From positions 1 through 8,551 of the forward strand of contig QGUR01000191.1 in NCBI GenBank assembly GCA_003242205.1: a stretch of 8,551 nucleotides of DNA, given 5' to 3'. Shown here piece by piece: positions 1 to 6,270 of this stretch; position 1 is the stretch's first letter; each line of letters begins with the position of its first letter. Below the pieces are notes generated by a model. That model had not been told where the DNA came from, did no database searches, and saw only the letters and a program-made list of their open reading frames with translations. The translations under genes and the position numbers were made by a program. The DNA is from Chloroflexota bacterium. Its GTDB lineage: Bacteria > Chloroflexota > Anaerolineae > Aggregatilineales > Phototrophicaceae.

Positions 1-619
1 GCCAGACGAAGATGTACGGTGGAGGCCAGCCATTGTTGATGAAGCCCCACTGGTCGGTTTCGCCATCGCCGTCGGTGTCCAGAGTCAGGGCGCGGGCATA
101 TTCCATGAAGTCATCCCACGTCCAGTCCGCGGTCGGCTCTTCAAGACCGGCTGCTTCAAACAGAGCGCGGTTGTAGTAGGTGACGACCGGCTGGGCAATC
201 CACGGCAGGCCGTAAATGCCACCTTCGTATTCGTTCACCGCCAGAATGCTGGGATAGTAGTCGCTCAGGTCGCCAGCGCTACCCGGTTCGGCGTTCGCCA
301 GACACGCGCTCAGGTCCATGAACACGCCTTCGGCCTTCAGCGCCATGTTGTTCTGGTCCATCCAGTACATGTCAGCGCCGGAGCCGGGCGCGGCGAGCTG
401 CGTCTGAACGACGGTGTAGTAGTCCGCCGGGATCGGCTGGTGGACGATCTGATACTCGGTGGTATTGGCGTTGATCTCGTCGATGATTTCCTGGAACTCG
501 GCGGCTTCATCGACGCCTGCCCAGGTCGAGATCGTGATGATCGGCGCGTCCTGCGCCATTGCCGGGCCGAGCGCGCACAGCATCAGCGCGACGGCGACGA
601 CGACAAATCGCATTTTCAT
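1..619 (-). CDS. Sugar ABC transporter substrate-binding protein, N-terminal part (runs off left edge)
   Basis: This is the N-terminal part of an extracellular solute-binding protein of family 1, the type that captures sugars outside the membrane and delivers them to ABC permeases. About 206 codons are visible, open to the window edge; full proteins of this family are usually 400-450 residues. Residues 1-22 form a signal peptide: MKMR, a hydrophobic stretch, then AMA before QD, a signal peptidase I site. The only cysteine (residue 15) is not in a lipobox. The mature part starts with a beta strand (ITISTWAG). Later come YWMDQNN, GGIYGLPWIAQPVVTYYNRALFEAAGL and a DTDGDGETDQWGF stretch, all typical of sugar-binding proteins. 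The start is the ATG at 619, with GAGGAG at 628-633 eight bases upstream. It lies 81 bases downstream of the LacI gene on the same strand with no clear promoter between, so co-transcription is likely. Permease genes would be expected beyond the left edge. The substrate cannot be read from the sequence. Confidence 0.92.
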   Translation of the reverse strand, partial: MKMRFVVVAVALMLCALGPAMAQDAPIITISTWAGVDEAAEFQEIIDEINANTTEYQIVHQPIPADYYTVVQTQLAAPGSGADMYWMDQNNMALKAEGVFMDLSACLANAEPGSAGDLSDYYPSILAVNEYEGGIYGLPWIAQPVVTYYNRALFEAAGLEEPTADWTWDDFMEYARALTLDTDGDGETDQWGFINNGWPPPYIFVW

Positions 620-700
620 CGTCAAAACTCCTCACAACTCCTGCATTTCGAATTGAACGTATTGCGGTTCGCTGCTGCTTTCGTCTGCTTTCTCTCCTTT

Positions 701-1735
701 CTACTCGCGAAGCGACCGGGTTGACTCTCGAACGATCAACTGGGTGGAAACCACGACCTCGATGGGCCGGGTATCGCTTTCTCCGAGCAGGCTCAGCAGG
801 CGTCTGGCGGCCTCCTGGCCGATCTGGCGTTTGGGAACGTCGATGGTGGTCAGCGGCGGGTCATGTAGCGCGGCCCAATCGAGATTGTCGAAGCCAACTA
901 CGGACAGATTATCGGGTACGGCGCGTCCCATGGCGCGCGCGGCGCGCACCGCGCCGAAAGCCATCGCGTCATTGACCGCGCAGATGCCGGTGATGTCCGG
1001 GTAGGTTGTCAACAGTTGGCGTGTTGCCTGCTCGCCGGATTCAATCGTCGTCTGGTCGGCACGCACGATTCGCAGCGGCAGGTTGGCGTCGGTCAGCGCG
1101 TGCTGAATGCCGCGCACGCGACGGTGATTGCTGTACCAGTGGTCGGGGCCGGAAATAACGCCGATCTCGCGGTGGCCGTACTCGATCAGGTGCTGCGCCG
1201 CGGCGAAACCTCCCGCATAGTCGTCGCTGTTGACGCAATTGATCGTCAGGTGCGCCAGCTTGTTATCGACCAGCACCAGCGGAACATGAGACGCCAGCAT
1301 GGCGAGGATGAAATCGTTGGGAATGTCCGGCCCGGCGAGGATCATGCCGTCGATGCGCCGTTCGCGCACGAAACGGAACTGGCTGGGCGCTTGCAGGATA
1401 TCGCTCGTCAACATGCCGATGGCCACGTGGTACTCGCTCGCTGCCGAAATCTGCTCGACACCCTGAAGCACCTGCCCGTAGAAGGGATCGGTCTGGGCCG
1501 AAAGCTCCGGCTTTTCCCGGACGAAGAAGCCAATTGTGAACGTCTGTGAGGTGGCTAACCCGCGCGCCACCACGCTCGGCGTGTAGTTCAGTTCGCGCGC
1601 GCGCTGCATGATGCGCTCACGTAATGCCTGGCTCACGCCCGGCCGGTCGTTGAGGGCGCGGGAGACGGTCGCGCTTGAGACTTGCAGTTCGGCCGCGATT
1701 TGCTCGATAATGCCCGGCATGATGTGTTTTCTCAA
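701..1735 (-). CDS. LacI-family transcriptional repressor
   Basis: This is a DNA-binding sugar-responsive repressor of the LacI/GalR family, 344 residues from TTG 1735 or 339 from ATG 1720; both are normal lengths. The helix-turn-helix is near the start (IIEQIAAELQVSSATVSRALN), with the recognition-helix motif TVSRALN. A hinge helix follows (VVARGLATSQT), whose ARGL leucine is the residue that normally inserts at the operator centre. The rest is a periplasmic-binding-protein-like effector domain, with NSDDYAGGFAAAQHL, IGVISGP, CAVNDAMAFGAVRAARAMG and SVVGFDNLDWAALHDPPLTTI. ATG 1720 (MPGIIEQIA) fits the usual short tail before the first helix better than TTG 1735, and neither has a strong Shine-Dalgarno site. 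The gene lies upstream of the binding-protein gene and divergent from the enzyme genes. A palindromic operator sits in its own promoter region, so autoregulation and control of the locus are likely. The inducer is inferred to be a sugar linked to GH130 chemistry. Confidence 0.95.
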   Translation of the reverse strand: MRKHIMPGIIEQIAAELQVSSATVSRALNDRPGVSQALRERIMQRARELNYTPSVVARGLATSQTFTIGFFVREKPELSAQTDPFYGQVLQGVEQISAASEYHVAIGMLTSDILQAPSQFRFVRERRIDGMILAGPDIPNDFILAMLASHVPLVLVDNKLAHLTINCVNSDDYAGGFAAAQHLIEYGHREIGVISGPDHWYSNHRRVRGIQHALTDANLPLRIVRADQTTIESGEQATRQLLTTYPDITGICAVNDAMAFGAVRAARAMGRAVPDNLSVVGFDNLDWAALHDPPLTTIDVPKRQIGQEAARRLLSLLGESDTRPIEVVVSTQLIVRESTRSLRE

Positions 1736-1744
1736 CGTCGTCGG

Positions 1745-1764
1745 TAACGTAAGCGCTTACGTTA
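1745..1764. promoter_or_regulatory. LacI-family operator, perfect 20-bp palindrome
   Basis: The sequence reads identically on both strands over 20 bases, with core GTAAGCGCTTAC and a central CpG step. This is the form of LacI/GalR-family operators, where hinge-helix leucines insert at the central CpG. It lies between the divergent LacI gene and the plus-strand enzyme genes, just downstream of the minus-strand -10 element, where a bound repressor would block transcription start. No second copy of the full palindrome was seen in the window. Confidence 0.88.
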
Positions 1765-1794
1765 AAAATAGCGTACACTGGATTTATGTGTCAA
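1765..1794 (-). promoter_or_regulatory. Predicted sigma-70-type promoter of the LacI gene
   Basis: On the minus strand a perfect TTGACA (1789-1794) is followed after 18 bases by TATTTT (1765-1770, four of six matches to TATAAT). The expected start point falls inside the palindromic operator at 1745-1764, giving a short leader before TTG 1735 or ATG 1720. This arrangement implies negative autoregulation. No equally good plus-strand promoter for the enzyme genes was seen in the same 95-base gap. Confidence 0.65.
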
Positions 1795-1830
1795 GCAGAT
1801 TTGGGCAACCTGACCAAGTAGAGGAATGAC

Positions 1831-3930
1831 GTGGCGACAATCAGGTCGAACGGGCTGCAAGTGATTCTTGGGCCGGAAGGATTTGTGACCGAAGTACATG
1901 AGAACGGCGTCTGGCAACCGGCTTCGCGCGCGCCGTCGCGCCCGGTTGATGCGCTAGCCGTCGGGGCGACCCATGCGGACGGCTATAGCGGCAACGGCGC
2001 TGGCTACCGCTGGCGAAGCACGTTCGAGTCGCGGGCCGGCGGAATCCTCGTGCGGACGCGGCTGGAGGCCGAACGACCTGTTTCGCTCGATCCGTCGATG
2101 GTGCTGTGGGTCGCCGCGCTGGATGAGATGGACGACCGTCAGGCGCATACGTGGCGGCAGACCGTCCTTCGCGCTCCGACGGTCAACGCGACCGGGTTGA
2201 GCGGGAATGACCTGCCGGCGGGGTATCTCTATGATCACACGACCAGAACCGAAACCATCTGCTTTTTCCCGCCCGATGGTCTGGCCTGGGCCGAACGCCG
2301 CTTCTGCGAGTGGGCGCTGCGCGAGGTGTTCCGTTACCATCCGGACGCGCGTTTTGGCATCGGGCTGCTGCCGGGAACGCCCCGGCAGATGGTCGAGCTT
2401 GCGCCGGGCGAGTACGTGTTTGAATGGTGGTTCACTCAGCGCGCCCGGCATGACGTACCCAATCCGTGGCAGGCCCAGCGCGCGCTGATCGAGGCGGTCG
2501 CGCCGCTGCTCGATCCTGCGCCCGCCGTGCTGCCTAACGCTGTTTCGTGGACCGAAGCGGCGCGGGGGGCGGAAGCGGATTTGCTGAACGAGGCATGTTG
2601 GGTGACGGTCAACAACGTGACCGGGCTGCGCGCCTATGTCAAAGGCAGTTCGGTAGTCGGGCGCGATCATGACCGCGGCTTTGAACTGATGACCCAGCTC
2701 GACGTGCTTCATCCCCTGCTCGTACAGGCCCGCCTGAGCGGACACCCGTCGCCGGAGCCGGTTGTCGAGCGCCTGCTGGCGACGCTGCCCGAATTCGATC
2801 GCGCCGCGCATCATTTCGTCGCCAACGGCTTCCCCCCGCGTCCGGGCGACACGCACATGGATACCTGGTATTTTCTCGAAAACGCGCTCGTGAAACTGCC
2901 GTGGGTTGCCCATCTGACCGGGAGCGAGCAGCTTCTGGCGATGTTCCGGCGGTCGCTGGAAGGCGCGAAGCTGCTGGCCGAACGCTGCAACTATGTCTTT
3001 CCCCTGTTCGCGGACGCGCTGGACTGGCAGGCGCGTGGCAGCCTGCTGAACCCGAGCGTTGGCGGTCTGTACGCTGCAGGATGCGTTCTTGGCTGGCAGT
3101 TGACCGGCGACCGGCAGTGGCTGCACGAGGCGGCGCGGGCGCTGGAAACGCTTTACCGGCTGCCGCCGCACCTGCTGACGCACGAACCACAGCAGCTTTC
3201 GTTCGGCGCGGCAGCGGCGCGTTTTCTGGCCAAAGCCGCGCCAGATGTCGTAGCCGGCGACGACTGGGATGGCATGGCCGCCGATCTGGTGCGGCTATCG
3301 CTACGCATGGGCTACTGGGGCCGCGATCCCGGCGCGCCGTTTTACGATCCGCGCGGCATGTTTCAGGCGTGCGCGTCGCTGGCATACCCGGCGTTCAAGG
3401 AAAATGTCGAAACGCTCTGGCCCTGGCCCGAACTGCTGCGCCATGGGGCTGAAAGTGCCGGGGACGGAGACGCGTTCAACCCGCAACTCGTTGAGTTGAT
3501 GTGCGCCTTCGCCAATCTGGCTCGCTGCCACAATCTGGCGTTTTTCGATCCGTATTTGCCCGAACAGCTCCGGCGTGGCCCGTGTCCGTGGATACCCTAT
3601 GAAGACATCGCCACTACCGAGTTTCCCCATACCGCCGCGCTGGGCAAGGAATTGTACGGCGCGGGCGAGGTGTTCTGGAGCGCGCTGCTCTTCGATGCGC
3701 TGGGCCGGTGTGACGCGCCGGATGTTCTGATGCTCTCGCTCGACGTGCCGGCGCTCGATCTGAGCATGATACCCGGCGCTGTCACGCAGCCGGGCAGCCG
3801 GGAAGAATGGCGCTATCTGCTCTACAATCCGGCCGACGCCGACCGGCGCGTGACCGTGACGACGCCGTTGGGCGACCGGGAAGTTACGCTTGAACCACGC
3901 CATTGTTTCTACCTGACCATCAGCAACTAG
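1831..3930 (+). CDS. Uncharacterised 699-residue protein, probable carbohydrate-active enzyme with alpha-barrel core
   Basis: I do not recognise the family. The first ~235 residues look beta-rich (RWRSTFESRAGGILVRTRLEA, a VFEWWFTQRA strand). Residues ~240-640 look like repeated helical hairpins, as in an (alpha/alpha)6 barrel, with aromatic and acidic clusters typical of sugar-binding clefts: GDTHMDTWYFLENAL (from 339), FPLFADALDWQARG, GYWGRDPGAPFYDPRG (from 494), ENVETLWPWPELL and GKELYGAGEVFW (from 605). The last ~50 residues look like a small beta domain. Such a layout occurs in several glycosidase, lyase and epimerase families, but no diagnostic motif allows a choice. No signal peptide or membrane segment is seen, so it should be cytoplasmic. 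The GTG start has GAGGA at 1821-1825. The gene is 13 bases upstream of the GH130 gene and almost certainly co-transcribed with it under the LacI operator. A role in processing the same imported glycan is inferred from position only. Confidence 0.9.
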   Translation: MATIRSNGLQVILGPEGFVTEVHENGVWQPASRAPSRPVDALAVGATHADGYSGNGAGYRWRSTFESRAGGILVRTRLEAERPVSLDPSMVLWVAALDEMDDRQAHTWRQTVLRAPTVNATGLSGNDLPAGYLYDHTTRTETICFFPPDGLAWAERRFCEWALREVFRYHPDARFGIGLLPGTPRQMVELAPGEYVFEWWFTQRARHDVPNPWQAQRALIEAVAPLLDPAPAVLPNAVSWTEAARGAEADLLNEACWVTVNNVTGLRAYVKGSSVVGRDHDRGFELMTQLDVLHPLLVQARLSGHPSPEPVVERLLATLPEFDRAAHHFVANGFPPRPGDTHMDTWYFLENALVKLPWVAHLTGSEQLLAMFRRSLEGAKLLAERCNYVFPLFADALDWQARGSLLNPSVGGLYAAGCVLGWQLTGDRQWLHEAARALETLYRLPPHLLTHEPQQLSFGAAAARFLAKAAPDVVAGDDWDGMAADLVRLSLRMGYWGRDPGAPFYDPRGMFQACASLAYPAFKENVETLWPWPELLRHGAESAGDGDAFNPQLVELMCAFANLARCHNLAFFDPYLPEQLRRGPCPWIPYEDIATTEFPHTAALGKELYGAGEVFWSALLFDALGRCDAPDVLMLSLDVPALDLSMIPGAVTQPGSREEWRYLLYNPADADRRVTVTTPLGDREVTLEPRHCFYLTISN

Positions 3931-3943
3931 TGAGCGCATACCG

Positions 3944-4993
3944 ATGTTTCAACGACATCCCCAAAATCCGTTGATCCGTCCGCAGGATGCCGCGCCTTCC
4001 CGGCCCGGCTTTGAAGTGATCGGAACGTTTAATGCGGGAGCCGTGGTCTATCAGGGCGAAACCGTGCTGTTGGTGCGCGTCGCCGAACGGCCGGTTCAGA
4101 ACGAAGCCGGGGGTAACCAGGTACTTGTGCCTTATTATTCGCCGGAGGGCGAATTGGTGGTGCGCGAAATCCGGCGTGATGATCCCGATTTTGATACTTC
4201 GGACTCACGATTCGTCATTCACCGGCACACCGGGGAGCTTTTCCTGACGAGCATCAGTCACCTGCGTCTGGCGCGGTCGCGGAATGGAGTCCGTTTTGAG
4301 CTTGAACCCGCGCCGTGGCTGAAAGCAGGACAGGCCGAGGAGGCGTTTGGCGTCGAGGATGCGCGCATTACGCCGGTTGGAAACCGCTATTACGTCAATT
4401 ACACGGCGGTCAGCCCGCTTGGAATCGCGACCGGGCTGGTTTCGACACACGATTTCGCCGCGGTCGAACGCCACGGCATTATCTTCCCGCCGGCCAACCG
4501 CGACGTGACGCTGTTTCCATGCCAGATCAACGGGCGTTACGTCTGCTATCACCGGCCCATGCCGGGCATGTTTGGCGGCTACAACATCTGGATGGCGGAG
4601 TCGCCTGATCTGCGGCACTGGGGCAACCACCGCCCGGTTCTGCGCGCCCAGCCCGGCGGTTGGGAGTCCGGTCGGGTTGGCGGTGGCGCGCCACCGATCT
4701 GGACCGAGCGCGGCTGGCTTTCGATCTATCACGCGGCGGATCGTCAGGATCGCTATTGCCTCGGCGTGTTTCTGACCCCGCATGACGACCCGGCGCGCGT
4801 CATTGCCCGCGCCCGCGAACCGATTTTCCAACCCGAAGCGCCCTACGAGGTCGAAGGCTTTTTTGGCAACGTCGTCTTTACCTGCGGCGTGGTTCTGGCT
4901 GGCGACACGCTGCGCCTTTACTACGGCGCTGCCGATGAATCGGTTTGCCTTGCGGAAGCGCCGCTTGCCGCTGTGTTGGACGCGCTGGCGTAA
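3944..4993 (+). CDS. GH130-family glycoside phosphorylase / beta-mannosidase-type enzyme
   Basis: The 349-residue protein matches glycoside hydrolase family 130, a five-bladed beta-propeller family acting on beta-mannosides and related sugars, mostly by phosphorolysis to a sugar 1-phosphate. Length is normal. Landmarks in order: RHPQNPLI (4-11), FNAGAVV (29-35) with Arg45 in LLVRV, HLRLARSRNGVRFE (106-119), FGVEDARIT (135-143) whose Asp139 is the likely general acid, YHRP (202-205), IWMAESPDLRHW (215-226), ESGRVGGGAPPI (241-252) and YHAADR (262-267). Many phosphorylases keep a phosphate-binding lysine near the GGGAPP loop; here the nearby basic residue is Arg244. Whether it is a phosphorylase or a hydrolase is therefore not settled by eye. 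There is no signal peptide, so it is cytoplasmic. Start ATG 3944 has only a weak ribosome-binding site and lies 13 bases after the upstream stop, suggesting coupling. The linkage it attacks is unknown. Confidence 0.93.
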   Translation: MFQRHPQNPLIRPQDAAPSRPGFEVIGTFNAGAVVYQGETVLLVRVAERPVQNEAGGNQVLVPYYSPEGELVVREIRRDDPDFDTSDSRFVIHRHTGELFLTSISHLRLARSRNGVRFELEPAPWLKAGQAEEAFGVEDARITPVGNRYYVNYTAVSPLGIATGLVSTHDFAAVERHGIIFPPANRDVTLFPCQINGRYVCYHRPMPGMFGGYNIWMAESPDLRHWGNHRPVLRAQPGGWESGRVGGGAPPIWTERGWLSIYHAADRQDRYCLGVFLTPHDDPARVIARAREPIFQPEAPYEVEGFFGNVVFTCGVVLAGDTLRLYYGAADESVCLAEAPLAAVLDALA

Positions 4994-5081
4994 ACCCGGC
5001 GCGTTCTAAACGGCGGCGCTGCGGAACGGCGTTCGCGCTCGTCCCGACAACCCCATGACTATGGATAGTGCGGAAATGGCG

Positions 5082-5117
5082 GGCGGCCTGTGCCGCGTCT
5101 GCAACGCGGAGGCCGCC
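5082..5117. terminator. Strong two-part hairpin between convergent genes
   Basis: Outer arms GGCGGCCT (5082-5089) and AGGCCGCC (5110-5117) enclose inner arms CCGCGT (5093-5098) and ACGCGG (5104-5109), with loop CTGCA and a three-base bulge. All 14 base pairs are perfect. It lies between the stop of the GH130 gene and that of the AhpD-like gene, which converge. There is no T-run on either side, so it may be a bidirectional terminator of low efficiency or an RNA 3'-end stabiliser. Confidence 0.5.
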
Positions 5118-5134
5118 TGTGTGGGGAAAGCTGG

Positions 5135-5614
5135 TTATGAGGCCGAAGCCGAGGCGGGGCGTTGCTTGGGTTGGTAGCTACCGGGAACCAGCCGGAATGA
5201 GATGGCCAGACGGTTCCAGCCATTGATGGTAATAATCGCCAGCGTCAGGTCTGCCAGTTCTTTTTCGCTGAAGTGCTGGCGCATTTCCTCGTACAGCTCG
5301 TCTGGAACGTCGTTTTGTGGCAGCAGAGTGAGCGCTTCCGTCCATTTCAGCGCCGCGCGTTCGCGCTCGGAATAGAACGGCGTTTCCCGCCATGCGCTGA
5401 GCGCGTAAAGCCTCTGCTCGGTTTCGCCCAGCATGCGCGCGTCTTTGGTATGCATGTCGATGCAGTACGCGCACCCGTTGATCTGTGAGGCCCGGATTTT
5501 GACCAGCTCGAGCAGGAGAGGTTCCAGGCCGGTGGAGTCAACGTAGTCCTGCATCGCGCGCATGGCTTTCCAGACGCCGGGCGCTGCCTGAGCGTAGTTC
5601 ATTCGTTGCTTCAT
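5135..5614 (-). CDS. AhpD-like carboxymuconolactone decarboxylase-family protein
   Basis: This 159-residue protein belongs to the carboxymuconolactone decarboxylase superfamily, alkylhydroperoxidase AhpD core type. These are small all-helical oligomeric proteins that often use a CxxC pair to reduce peroxides. The diagnostic stretch is LVKIRASQINGCAYCIDMH, with Cys48, Cys51 and His55, followed by KDARMLGETEQRLYALSAWRET. The C-terminal half (ERERAALKWTEALT, DLTLAIITINGWNRLAISF) is also typical. The frame stays open to an ATG at 5725, but the ATG at 5614 is preferred: GGAGAG (5619-5624) precedes it, the length fits the family, and the 37-residue extension would be encoded across a terminator hairpin at 5687-5711 and resembles nothing in the family. 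The gene converges on the GH130 gene and follows the four-cysteine gene on the same strand, separated by that terminator. The substrate and electron donor are unknown; function is inferred from the family. Confidence 0.92.
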   Translation of the reverse strand: MKQRMNYAQAAPGVWKAMRAMQDYVDSTGLEPLLLELVKIRASQINGCAYCIDMHTKDARMLGETEQRLYALSAWRETPFYSERERAALKWTEALTLLPQNDVPDELYEEMRQHFSEKELADLTLAIITINGWNRLAISFRLVPGSYQPKQRPASASAS

Positions 5615-5618
5615 TTCA

Positions 5619-5624
5619 CTCTCC
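5619..5624 (-). promoter_or_regulatory. Ribosome-binding site that decides the AhpD-like start
   Basis: GGAGAG on the minus strand lies four bases before the ATG at 5614. No comparable site precedes the ATG at 5725, where the upstream terminator stem would also be translated. This supports the shorter, 159-residue protein. Confidence 0.65.
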
Positions 5625-5686
5625 ATTTCGCGAGCAGTTGCGGAGCTATACATTACCGCAACCGGTGAGCGGTTGTCGAAACGCGC

Positions 5687-5711
5687 AAAAAAACCGGCAG
5701 ATGCCGGTTTT
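5687..5711 (-). terminator. Intrinsic terminator of the four-cysteine protein gene
   Basis: On the minus strand AAAACCGGCA and TGCCGGTTTT form a perfect 10-bp inverted repeat (5690-5711) around a two-base centre, followed by a run of seven T (5687-5693 as A on the plus strand). It begins 28 bases after the stop at 5740. The T-run is longer on the minus strand, so it serves the minus-strand gene and separates it from the AhpD-like gene downstream. Confidence 0.85.
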
Positions 5712-5739
5712 GCTGCAACGTTCATGTTTTGCGGGGCGA

Positions 5740-6024
5740 CTACGACTTCATAAGCTGTGTATCACGATAGTCTGGCACGGCGAAGTCGACGAAATAGGCC
5801 CAGCCTTCATTCGCCATCAGTTTGCGCTGCTCTTCGTCGAGGACGAGGGTTACCTGCTTGCTGCCGCTGATCAGATCGATCGTCAGTTCTTCGCGTCCAT
5901 CGTCACGAAGCTCCATGAAGCAGCGGCGCTCGTAGCCGAGTGGATACTTGAGGAACTGGCCCAGACAGCGCTCGCAAAAGGCCAGATGTGCTCCACACGT
6001 GTTGCGGTCGATTTTGACGTACAT
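5740..6024 (-). CDS. Small four-cysteine protein of unknown function
   Basis: I do not recognise the family of this 94-residue protein. Its N-terminal third has four cysteines and a histidine: Cys10, His13, Cys17, Cys20 and Cys35, in the context IDRNTCGAHLAFCERCLGQF and YERRCF. This spacing (C-x2-H-x3-C-x2-C-x14-C) suggests a bound metal or iron-sulfur site, though it is not a standard ferredoxin pattern. The second half looks like a beta-strand region (EELTIDLISGSKQVTLVLDEEQRKLM) ending in EGWAYFVDF. No signal peptide or membrane segment is present. The frame extends to an ATG at 6144, but ATG 6024 is chosen because GGAGGA lies seven bases upstream and the extension is featureless. It is divergent from the DUF892 gene and ends in its own terminator, so it is a genuine independent unit. 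The neighbouring AhpD-like and ferritin-like genes hint at redox or metal handling, by position only. Confidence 0.78.
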   Translation of the reverse strand: MYVKIDRNTCGAHLAFCERCLGQFLKYPLGYERRCFMELRDDGREELTIDLISGSKQVTLVLDEEQRKLMANEGWAYFVDFAVPDYRDTQLMKS

Positions 6025-6031
6025 AGCGTTT

Positions 6032-6037
6032 TCCTCC
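6032..6037 (-). promoter_or_regulatory. Ribosome-binding site that decides the four-cysteine gene start
   Basis: A near-perfect Shine-Dalgarno sequence, GGAGGA on the minus strand, sits seven bases before ATG 6024. It favours the 94-residue product over the 134-residue version that would begin at 6144. Confidence 0.75.
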
Positions 6038-6193
6038 ACTCTGCTAAATACGTCGCCGCGCCAGGTCGCGCGCGTTGTATAGCTCCATTTACTCACGCTG
6101 ACGCCGCTTTCACCAGTGACAAACATCGCTCGTTCGACCGACAAAACCCACGGTTAAACGCCTGAGCGCTTGATGAGAGCCAACCCCGTTTCA

Positions 6194-6221
6194 TTGCGAT
6201 CAATATAAAGATACGTAAAAT
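6194..6221 (+). promoter_or_regulatory. Predicted promoter of the DUF892 gene
   Basis: TTGCGA (6194-6199, four of six matches to TTGACA) and TAAAAT (6216-6221, five of six matches to TATAAT) are 16 bases apart within an AT-rich island that stands out from the GC-rich surroundings. The start point would be about 6228, giving a ~43-base leader with a small hairpin (CCGGG 6232-6236 with CCCGG 6246-6250) before the ribosome-binding site at 6259-6263. The rest of the 246-base divergent region (6025-6270) shows only a weak possible minus-strand -10 (TATACA, 6076-6081). Confidence 0.55.
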
Positions 6222-6270
6222 GTAATTATCGCCGGGTCGCCAATGCCCGGATAAAGATGGAGGACTTCCC

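Noticed and set aside
1954..3183. Long minus-strand open frame of 409 codons inside the 699-residue gene
   Set aside because: Its translation is rich in Arg, Gln and Pro with no domain signal, and it lies wholly antisense to a well-formed protein with its own ribosome-binding site. It is a codon-bias shadow in GC-rich DNA.
5110..5160. Search for CRISPR-like or tandem direct repeats in gaps between genes
   Set aside because: The gaps are short and contain no repeated unit with regular spacing; only single hairpins were found.
5659..5675. Inverted repeat CAACCG/CGGTTG upstream of the AhpD-like gene as an operator
   Set aside because: The arms are only six bases, there is no adjacent regulator gene, and such short repeats are common in GC-rich DNA.
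5642..6086. An 11-base match, TGTATAGCTCC, in inverted orientation at 5642-5652 and 6076-6086
   Set aside because: Several 11-base inverted matches are expected by chance in a window this size, and the two sites have inconsistent positions relative to gene starts.
5638..6165. Plus-strand open frame of 175 codons across the four-cysteine gene
   Set aside because: It overlaps two minus-strand genes and their terminator, has no ribosome-binding site and resembles no family.
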